Source: Flavimaricola marinus
GTDB taxonomy: Bacteria; Pseudomonadota; Alphaproteobacteria; Rhodobacterales; Rhodobacteraceae
Length of the DNA: 64,000 nt
Direction: 5' to 3'
Assembly (NCBI RefSeq): GCF_900184895.1
Contig: NZ_FXZK01000001.1
Span: 248,001-312,000 of the forward strand
The position numbers were made by a program, and so were the translations under genes. How positions within the stretch are numbered: position 1 is the stretch's first letter; each line of letters begins with the position of its first letter. Below are positions 57,962 through 64,000 of this stretch, piece after piece. The notes below the pieces were generated by a model that saw only the letters and a program-made list of their open reading frames with translations, was not told the origin of the DNA and ran no database searches.

Positions 57962-58326
57962 CGCTGGGCCGGCTCGAACAGGCCGATGGAATTGCCATCG
58001 GGATCAAGCGCATAGGCAAAACGACCCGGCGGAATGCTGATTGCGGGGCTCAGCACCTTGCCGCCCTCTGCTGCGCACCGTTCGATGCCTTCCTCAAGGC
58101 TCCCGGGCAGGGCGAGGTGGATCGTCGGCCCCTCGCCGGAGGCTGGCTTGCCCGGATAAAGATGGCCCGAGACGGCCTGCATATCATCCGAAAAGTTGGC
58201 CATCGGGTTCGGCCCAGTGTCGTCGCGCTGCATCGTCCAGCCGAAAAGGGCCGAATAGAATCCAATCGACTTTTCCAGATCGGTGACGGGGATTTCTGTC
58301 CAAACGACTGTGGGTTGCTGTGTCAT
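57958..58326 (-). CDS. VOC-family protein (glyoxalase-like)
   Basis: A 122-residue vicinal-oxygen-chelate protein. VVWTEIPVTDLEKSIGFYSA and LFGWTMQRDDTGPNPM are the N-terminal half-motif; GRFAYALDPDGNSIGLFEP is the C-terminal half with the Glu metal ligand. Members include glyoxalases and resistance proteins. ATG 58326 has AAGGAGA 7 bases upstream, in a stretch AAGGAGACAGAC identical to that in front of the DsbA-like gene at 5290. It is in an operon with the WYL regulator. Confidence 0.87.
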   Translation of the reverse strand: MTQQPTVVWTEIPVTDLEKSIGFYSALFGWTMQRDDTGPNPMANFSDDMQAVSGHLYPGKPASGEGPTIHLALPGSLEEGIERCAAEGGKVLSPAISIPPGRFAYALDPDGNSIGLFEPAQR

Positions 58327-58398
58327 GGTCTGTCTCCTTGTTTGATCCATGACCCCTCTCTGACACACCCCTGCTGACAACGTCCTGTCAGCATGCTG

Positions 58399-59148
58399 TC
58401 AGGAGATCCACTTTAGTCCGTCTTCGGTGCGCTTCGCCGGATGATATTCACCGCTGACCCAGCCCTCATATCCATCGTCGTCCAAGAGCTTGAAAAACTT
58501 CGGATAGTCGACCTCGCCCTTGACCGGTTCGTGCCGATCCGGCAGTCCCGCCACCTGCACGTGTACGACCCGGTGGCGGACATTGGACCAAGTGCCAAAG
58601 ACATCGCCGGTGATCTTGTGGGCATGAAAGGCATCGAACTGGAGGCCGACATTCGGGGCGTCCACCGCGTCCAGAATGTCCATCGCCAGATCGAAATCGT
58701 TGAGGAAATAGCCCGGCATGCTTATCGGGTTGATGGGCTCGATGGTCAGGCTCTGCCCGGGTGCCTCTGCTGCGGCCCATTTCAGGTTGGCGATCATGGT
58801 GTCCCTGGCGTCGGCCCCCTCTGCCACGCCTGCCATCAGATGCAGGTGCGTGGCGTCGAGCGCCTTCGCGTAGCGCACCGCCCGGACAAGGTCTTGCTGA
58901 AATAGCGCACTGCCGCCGGGCACAGCGGCGAAACCGCGGGGCCGCTCGGTATAGTTGGGCGGCGGCCCGTTGATGAGCACCAGCTTCAGATCATTGCCGA
59001 TCAGACGATCCGCCAGTTCGCGAGCAGCGTGTTCATACGGAAACAGAACTTCGACCGCGTCGAAACCGGCACGTCGGGCGGCATTGAACCGGTCGAGCAA
59101 CGGGGCCTCGGTAAACATGGTGGTCAGATTTGCGGCGAATTTCGGCAT
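58399..59148 (-). CDS. Hydroxypyruvate isomerase-like TIM-barrel protein
   Basis: A 249-residue TIM-barrel protein of the Hyi/OtnI family (hydroxypyruvate isomerase or 2-oxo-tetronate isomerase). Family features: MPKFAANLTTMFTEAPLLDR at the start, VLINGPPPNYTERPRGFAAV, LTIEPINPISMPGYFLNDF and the metal-binding LQFDAFHAHKITGD with GEYHPAKRTEDGL. ATG 59148 has GAGGGG only 3 bases upstream. It lies 7 bases after the SDR gene and is probably in its operon. Which of the two activities is not certain. Confidence 0.85.
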   Translation of the reverse strand: MPKFAANLTTMFTEAPLLDRFNAARRAGFDAVEVLFPYEHAARELADRLIGNDLKLVLINGPPPNYTERPRGFAAVPGGSALFQQDLVRAVRYAKALDATHLHLMAGVAEGADARDTMIANLKWAAAEAPGQSLTIEPINPISMPGYFLNDFDLAMDILDAVDAPNVGLQFDAFHAHKITGDVFGTWSNVRHRVVHVQVAGLPDRHEPVKGEVDYPKFFKLLDDDGYEGWVSGEYHPAKRTEDGLKWIS

Positions 59149-59155
59149 CGGCCCC

Positions 59156-59845
59156 TCAAAATGTCTCGACCCATGGGCGCAACGTCAGCTCGTCGGACCA
59201 AGCCGAACGATCCTGTTCGATCAGCGCCAGATAACTCTTGGCGATGGCGTCCGGCGACAACATGGCATCCGGGCTCTGCTCGTTCCTGCCTGGATTGCGG
59301 ATGGCTCCGTCGATATTGACCCACGCGACGTGAACCCCCTGCGGGTGCAACTCCCGCGACATGCTTTGTGCCAGCCCACGTTGGGCAAACTTGCCCATGG
59401 CGAAGGCCGCCGATTTGGCAAAGCCCTTCACCCCGGCCGAAGCGCCGGTGAACAGCACTGTCCCGCGCCGCCCGGCCTGCGGATCTTGGGTCAGCATCCG
59501 GCGGGCCGCGGCTTGTCCCATGACGAAAGAGCCGAACGCGGTCACCTCGACAGCCTTGCGAACCTCCTCGGGGTCCAACTCGGACAGCGGGCCGCGGACG
59601 CGCGCCGACGGGTTGTAGATCGCCACATCCAGTCGTCCGTCAATGCCGTCCACCAGAGCATTGATCGTCGCCACATCCGTCGCGTCGCCGCGGATCAAGG
59701 TGGCCCCCGTTTCCGCCTTCAAGGCATCCAGTTTGGCAATATCGCGCGCGACGAGGGTCAAGGCGTAGCCCTCCCTCGCCAAGAGACGCGCCAGCGAAGC
59801 CGACAATCCGTCGCCTGCGCCGACGATCAATGCATTACGTGTCAT
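59156..59845 (-). CDS. SDR-family oxidoreductase
   Basis: A 229-residue short-chain-dehydrogenase-like protein. The cofactor motif is IVGAGDGLSASLARLL. The usual catalytic Tyr-x3-Lys is not evident: the expected place has GVKGFAKSAAFAMGKFA, so a Phe or other residue may replace the Tyr. VAIYNPSARVRGPL takes the NAG position. It overlaps the DUF1285 gene by 4 bases (ATGA) and lies just before the Hyi-like gene. Activity therefore uncertain. Confidence 0.78.
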   Translation of the reverse strand: MTRNALIVGAGDGLSASLARLLAREGYALTLVARDIAKLDALKAETGATLIRGDATDVATINALVDGIDGRLDVAIYNPSARVRGPLSELDPEEVRKAVEVTAFGSFVMGQAAARRMLTQDPQAGRRGTVLFTGASAGVKGFAKSAAFAMGKFAQRGLAQSMSRELHPQGVHVAWVNIDGAIRNPGRNEQSPDAMLSPDAIAKSYLALIEQDRSAWSDELTLRPWVETF

Positions 59846-60405
59846 GGCAAATCTCCTGAGGGAATAATCGGAAAGAACTGCCCGCCAGAGCGCACACCGA
59901 ACCACGACACTCCGTCGTGCTCCGCGTGCTCGCCCAGATCGACCAATCGGTAAAAGCTCTTGCGGTCTATCAACGCCTCCAGATTGGCACGGATATGCAC
60001 ATATGGCGACGGCTCTCCGGTTTCGGGTGCGCGTTCCACGCGGATCGGGTGCTCCGGCCCGGCCAAGACCCTGTCGTCGACATTGGTCACGAATTCCAAA
60101 CCATCCTCGGTCGATTCGAAATCGACGGCCACGAACGGTGCGTCCTCGACGGTGATTCCGACTTTTTCGACCGGCGTGACGAGGAAATAGTCGTCCCCTT
60201 CGCGCTTGATGATCGAGGCGAAAAGCTTGACGAGAGCCGGCCTGCCGATCGGCGTTCCGAGGTAGAACCACGTCCCGTCCCTCGCGATGCGCATGTCCAT
60301 ATCGCCGCAAAACGGCGGATCCCAAAGATGCACGGGCGGCGGCCCCTTGGCCGCGCTGGCCCTTGCGGCCTTGGCAAGGCTTTCGGCAGATGGGGCTGTC
60401 GGCAT
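59842..60405 (-). CDS. DUF1285-family protein
   Basis: A 187-residue protein of the DUF1285 family, common in alphaproteobacteria. Family segments are PPVHLWDPPFCGDMDMRIAR and DGTWFYLGTPIGRPALVKLF, then ITVEDAPFVAVDFE and GVRSGGQFFPIIP. No membrane segment. The start is 123 bases from the divergent ChaC-type gene. The structure is known for some members, but no function is established. It forms an operon with the SDR and Hyi-like genes. Confidence 0.88.
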   Translation of the reverse strand: MPTAPSAESLAKAARASAAKGPPPVHLWDPPFCGDMDMRIARDGTWFYLGTPIGRPALVKLFASIIKREGDDYFLVTPVEKVGITVEDAPFVAVDFESTEDGLEFVTNVDDRVLAGPEHPIRVERAPETGEPSPYVHIRANLEALIDRKSFYRLVDLGEHAEHDGVSWFGVRSGGQFFPIIPSGDLP

Positions 60406-60528
60406 TGGGCGTCCTCTCGTTGACTGGAATCGACGATACCACGGCTCCGGGCAAGGTCACCCCCCTTGCGCTGGCGCTTTGAGTGCAATCATGCGTAATC
60501 TGCGATCAGACCGATTGGAACCTCTCCG

Positions 60529-61281
60529 ATGCCAGATGATCCCAAAACCGCAGACCCGTTTGCCCATCACCCCGAACTGCGGGATCTGATCAAAGACCCG
60601 CTGACCTCCCGGTTCCGAGAGCTGAGCCTCGATCATGTCCGGATGTTGATGGACGAGCACGGGCTCCAAGGCGGCTGGTGGTATTCGAATGAAGAACGAG
60701 AGGCCTTGCGGGCCGCCTTTATGCCGGAACTGACGGGCGGCGACCTATGGGTCTTTGGCTATGGGTCCTTGATGACCGATCCCGGTCTGTTGTTCGCCGA
60801 AGTCCGCCGCGCCACCTTGCCCCGCCACGCCCGCAAATTCATCCTGCGGGACGAAAACGGCGCCCGCGGCAGGCCAGAGGCGCCCGGCCTTATGGCGGCG
60901 CTCGATACCGCCGGCGACGAGGATGTCTGCGAGGGGTTGGCGTTTCGGATCCGCGCTGAACTTGTTGAGCAGGAAACAGAGATCCTGTGGCGACGAGAAA
61001 TGATCGCACCGGGCTATCACGCAACCATTGTGCCTGCGCGTATCGGAGGTCTCGACGTTCCTGTCCTTGCCTTTCTGGCGGACCATGACGCCGACGTTAT
61101 CGTGACCGACATCAGCCGGGCGGAACAAATTCAAATGATTGCGACAGGCAAGGGTTTCTTTGGCTCCAGCCAAGAATACCTCGAGAATATCGACCGTCAG
61201 TTTGCCGCCCTAGGGATCGTCGATCCCGAAGTTGCCGACCTTTTGCGCGATGTCCGCACTCATGCGGCGCCCAGCCACTAG
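60529..61281 (+). CDS. ChaC-type gamma-glutamylcyclotransferase
   Basis: A 250-residue ChaC-family enzyme, which converts glutathione or gamma-glutamyl compounds to 5-oxoproline. The signature VFGYGSLMTDPGLLFAEV is near residue 82, and a catalytic Glu candidate lies in EQETEILWRREM. There is a 70-residue N-terminal extension (PELRDLIKDPLTSRFRELSL) typical of the alphaproteobacterial form. It may act in glutathione turnover in the cytoplasm. Confidence 0.88.
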   Translation: MPDDPKTADPFAHHPELRDLIKDPLTSRFRELSLDHVRMLMDEHGLQGGWWYSNEEREALRAAFMPELTGGDLWVFGYGSLMTDPGLLFAEVRRATLPRHARKFILRDENGARGRPEAPGLMAALDTAGDEDVCEGLAFRIRAELVEQETEILWRREMIAPGYHATIVPARIGGLDVPVLAFLADHDADVIVTDISRAEQIQMIATGKGFFGSSQEYLENIDRQFAALGIVDPEVADLLRDVRTHAAPSH

Positions 61282-61391
61282 GCGGAATTCACCCAACCGG
61301 TCACGATGACGTGCGACACATAGTTTTTGCCATTGGGGCCGTCTGCAATATCTGGTCAAATGCCGGAACAAAGGTTTGAGGAGCTTAAGTC

Positions 61392-62399
61392 ATGACGTCA
61401 GACGCCGATCTGGTCCAAGAGATCGAAACTCTCGCTGCCAAGCTGGCCGAAGCCCGCACAAGCATCGCCAAGCGATTCATCGGTCAGGATCGGGTCGTGG
61501 ACCTGACGCTCACCTCGTTGATCTGCGGCGGACATGCTCTGCTGGTTGGCCTGCCGGGGCTGGGCAAGACCCGGCTTGTCGATACCCTCTCCACCGTCAT
61601 GGGGCTGCACGGCAACCGGATTCAGTTCACGCCGGACCTGATGCCGGCCGACATCCTCGGCTCGGAAGTTCTTGAAACCGCCGCCGACGGCACCCGCGCA
61701 TTCAGGTTTATCCAGGGCCCGGTGTTTTGCCAGCTTCTGATGGCCGACGAGATCAACCGCGCCAGCCCGCGCACGCAGTCGGCGCTGCTTCAGGCCATGC
61801 AGGAGAAAGAGGTGACGATCGCCGGCGAGCATCGCCCCTTGGGCGTGCCGTTCCACGTGCTGGCCACGCAAAACCCGATCGAACAAGAAGGCACCTACCC
61901 CCTGCCGGAAGCGCAACTTGACCGCTTCCTCGTTCAGATCGACGTCCCCTACCCTGACCGTGCCGCCGAACGAGACATCCTGCTGGCGACCACTGGCGTG
62001 GCCGAGGCGGAGGCAACCGCGGTCTTCACCGCGCAGGAACTGCTTGATGCACAACAGCTGCTCCGCCGGATGCCCGTGGGGGATGCGATCGTAGAAATGA
62101 TCCTCGATCTGGTCCGTGCTTGCCGCCCAACCGAAGCCGACGCCCCGCAATTTGTGCGCGATAGCGTCAGTTGGGGCCCCGGCCCCCGCGCCGCTCAGGC
62201 GCTGATGCTGGCGGTGCGGGCCGAAGCACTCTTGGGCGGACGTCTCGTCCCCTCTGCCGACGATGTGCGCAAACTGGCCGCACCGGTGCTGACCCACCGC
62301 ATGGCGTTGTCATTCGCGGCCCGCGCACGTGGGGAGAACCTTGCCGCCCTGATCGACCGTGTCGCCACGCATATCACCAAGGTCGAGGCCGCCGCGTGA
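61392..62399 (+). CDS. MoxR-family AAA ATPase
   Basis: A 335-residue MoxR-type AAA ATPase. Walker A is VGLPGLGKT at 52-60, Walker B LLMADEINRA, sensor 1 LATQNPIEQEGTYPLPEAQL. MoxR proteins act as chaperones for vWA/DUF58-type protein complexes. ATG 61392 has GAGGAG about 8 bases upstream. Its TGA overlaps the GTG of the DUF58 gene (GTGA), and that gene is followed by a BatA-type gene, the standard MoxR-DUF58-BatA arrangement. Confidence 0.95.
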   Translation: MTSDADLVQEIETLAAKLAEARTSIAKRFIGQDRVVDLTLTSLICGGHALLVGLPGLGKTRLVDTLSTVMGLHGNRIQFTPDLMPADILGSEVLETAADGTRAFRFIQGPVFCQLLMADEINRASPRTQSALLQAMQEKEVTIAGEHRPLGVPFHVLATQNPIEQEGTYPLPEAQLDRFLVQIDVPYPDRAAERDILLATTGVAEAEATAVFTAQELLDAQQLLRRMPVGDAIVEMILDLVRACRPTEADAPQFVRDSVSWGPGPRAAQALMLAVRAEALLGGRLVPSADDVRKLAAPVLTHRMALSFAARARGENLAALIDRVATHITKVEAAA

Positions 62400-63274
62400 C
62401 CGAAAGCGCCCCGCTCTCCCTGACGCTGCGATCGAACGCCGAAGCGCTCGCCTCGCCGCTACCACCGCTTTTGGCCGAGGCCGAACATTTGGCCTCGACC
62501 GTCCTAGTGGGCGATCACGGACGGCGCAGGGCCGGGTTGGGCGACACTTTCTGGCAATATCGGCCCGCCCAAGACCATGACGAAGTGCGCAGCATCGACT
62601 GGCGGCGCTCGGCCCGCTCTGACGACACCTTCGTCCAAGACAAGGAATGGCAGATCGCACAAAGCGTCAGCCTCTGGGTCGATCAGTCGGCATCGATGAG
62701 CTTTACCTCTTCGAAAGAGCTGCCCAGCAAGGCGCACAGGGCGCGGACCTTGGCTCTTGCCAGTGCAATCCTGCTGCTGCGCGGGGGTGAGCGCGTCGGC
62801 CTGCCCGGTTTGCCCCCCCGTCGCGGCTCTGCGCATGTTGACCGGATGGCCCAGCTGCTGAGCGAAGACGACGCGGCCGACTATGGCGCACCCGACGCGC
62901 GCGAGATGGCCGCCCACTCCCGCGCGCTCTTCATTTCCGATTTCCTGGGCGACATCGACGCAACCGAGGCCGCCCTGACCGCCGCCGCTGACAAGGGCGT
63001 CCAAGGAGCGATGTTGCAGGTGCTCGACCCGACCGAAGAAGCCTTTCCCTTCGATGGACGGACGATTTTCGAGAGTATGAGTGGCAGCCTGCGGCATGAA
63101 ACGCTGAAAGCAGGCGATCTCAAGCAGCGCTATCTCGACCGGCTGGCCGAGCGCAAAGACCGGCTCAGCCAGTTGGCGCGCCTGACCGGCTGGCAGTTTC
63201 ACAGCCACCACACCGGCGACAGCGCCGCGTCGGCGCTGATGTGGATTTTCGGTGCGTTGGAGCGTCGGACATGA
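62396..63274 (+). CDS. DUF58-family protein
   Basis: A 292-residue DUF58 protein. The conserved DUF58 segment is FWQYRPAQDHDEVRSIDWRR, and SLWVDQSASMSFTSSKELPS is a degenerate MIDAS-like sequence (DQSAS). GTG 62396 overlaps the moxR stop by 4 bases, so it is translated with it. Members act with MoxR in assembling or regulating envelope vWA proteins; the next gene encodes a BatA-type protein. Confidence 0.88.
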   Translation: MTESAPLSLTLRSNAEALASPLPPLLAEAEHLASTVLVGDHGRRRAGLGDTFWQYRPAQDHDEVRSIDWRRSARSDDTFVQDKEWQIAQSVSLWVDQSASMSFTSSKELPSKAHRARTLALASAILLLRGGERVGLPGLPPRRGSAHVDRMAQLLSEDDAADYGAPDAREMAAHSRALFISDFLGDIDATEAALTAAADKGVQGAMLQVLDPTEEAFPFDGRTIFESMSGSLRHETLKAGDLKQRYLDRLAERKDRLSQLARLTGWQFHSHHTGDSAASALMWIFGALERRT

Positions 63275-63308
63275 TGGGCGCACGACCTCAAACCGAGACG
63301 TATTCATC

Positions 63309-64000
63309 ATGATGACGCTTGGCCCCCTTGGCTTTACCGCGCCCTGGTTGCTGCTCGGCCTGATCGCATTGCCGATTCTCTGGCTGATCTTGCGTGCTGT
63401 GCCACCCGCCCCGATCCGCAGACGTTTCCCCGGTGTGGCGCTACTGTTGGGCCTGACAGACGAGGACACGCAATCGGATCGGACGCCGTGGTGGCTCTTG
63501 CTGCTACGGATGCTTGCGGTTGCCGCAATCATCGGCGGCTTTGCCGGGCCATTGCTAAATCCCCAGACAGAGCGCACCGGTACCGGCCCCCTCCTCATTG
63601 TGGCGGACGGCACTTGGGCGGATGCTCGTGATTGGGCGGCTCGGCGTGACCGCATCGAGGCGTTGCTCACCGAGGCGGGTCGGATGGGCCGGACAACGGC
63701 ACTGGTCGCGCTCACCGATCTGCCGCCGGAAGGACCGGTGTTTCAGGGCGCGGATGCCACGGCACTGCAAATTCCCGCCTTTGCCCCCGCCGCATGGGAG
63801 CCTCAGCCGACCGAACTGGCAGACTGGTCCGATGGGCTGGAAGGGTCGTTCGACACGTTCTGGCTCTCAGACGGGCTCGCCCGCGACAGCCGAACGGCGC
63901 TTCTGGCTGAACTGGAGAGCCACGGAACCGTCACGGTTTTCCAAAGCCCGCGACAGACACTTGCCCTCAGGCCCGCCCAGTTCGACGGCGGCGATATCAC
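63309..64000 (+). CDS. BatA-type N-terminal membrane protein, open at right edge
   Basis: A protein open at the right edge, with about 230 residues visible. The N-terminus has two membrane helices (GPLGFTAPWLLLGLIALPIL and PWWLLLLRMLAVAAIIGGFA), followed by a BatA-like aerotolerance-regulator region (PLLIVADGTWADARDWAAR). Members of this type often continue into a DUF4159 or glutamine-amidotransferase-like domain; the window ends before that can be seen. ATG 63309 or 63312. No strong ribosome site. It is the third gene of the MoxR set. Confidence 0.82.
   Translation, partial: MMTLGPLGFTAPWLLLGLIALPILWLILRAVPPAPIRRRFPGVALLLGLTDEDTQSDRTPWWLLLLRMLAVAAIIGGFAGPLLNPQTERTGTGPLLIVADGTWADARDWAARRDRIEALLTEAGRMGRTTALVALTDLPPEGPVFQGADATALQIPAFAPAAWEPQPTELADWSDGLEGSFDTFWLSDGLARDSRTALLAELESHGTVTVFQSPRQTLALRPAQFDGGDI

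Overview
This window is GC-rich chromosomal DNA that most resembles an alphaproteobacterium of the Rhodobacterales (Roseobacter group). Evidence: a Flp/Tad pilus locus preceded by a CtrA-type TTAA-N7-TTAA box, an FYDLN-acid protein beside tRNA-Ala, DUF1285, DUF1523 and DUF6638 proteins, an ALDH16-type double-domain aldehyde dehydrogenase coupled to deoC, creatinase, and a dispersed extragenic element (GGCCAAGATGAAG box plus G/C hairpin). Gene density is high, with many ATGA/GTGA stop-start overlaps. I saw no insertion sequence, integrase, prophage, CRISPR array or rRNA.

Layout. 1-4053 (minus): start of a tad pilus operon (two Flp pilins, CpaB, TadG-like, two TadE-like; the last runs off the left edge). 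4655-6294: divergent DsbA-like thioredoxin-fold protein and LysR regulator. 6884-7898: SUKH-type protein and an orphan partner. 8075-9207: divergent TetR regulator and cupin. 9503-10917: tRNA-Ala(GGC), FYDLN-acid protein, YgjP-type metallohydrolase. 10969-16618 (plus): GntR regulator, proline-racemase-family enzyme, GH13 alpha-glucosidase, FAD amine/amino-acid oxidase, uronate-dehydrogenase-like epimerase. 16666-19840 (minus): multi-membrane DUF4173 protein, OmpR response regulator and a histidine kinase with almost no sensor loop. 19931-25441: rpe, an AraC regulator behind a 40-bp near-palindrome, a 34-residue membrane microprotein, deoC and ALDH16.

25569-33680 (minus): the most interesting region, a ten-gene co-directional block of a coiled-coil protein, a conserved unknown, a possible small lipoprotein, an AAA ATPase, three small membrane proteins, DUF6638, another small membrane protein and DUF1523. 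I know of no assigned function; a membrane-associated ATPase machine is the simplest reading. 33910-40418: cupin, L,D-transpeptidase, hisC, cytochrome c, creatinase, P1 peptidase, alpha/beta hydrolase. 40597-42753: phytase-type esterase-like exported protein.

42823-54399: a carbohydrate/polyol catabolic locus (minus) with a ribose-type ABC transporter, three Gfo/Idh/MocA dehydrogenases, a TIM-barrel isomerase and two SDR dehydrogenases, read away from a divergent LacI regulator with a TTTGACGTCAAA palindrome between them. 54651-57241: ECF sigma factor overlapping a membrane vWA protein. 57257-60405 (minus): WYL regulator, VOC protein, hydroxypyruvate-isomerase-like protein, SDR, DUF1285. 60529-64000 (plus): ChaC-type cyclotransferase, then a MoxR/DUF58/BatA-type cluster running off the right edge.
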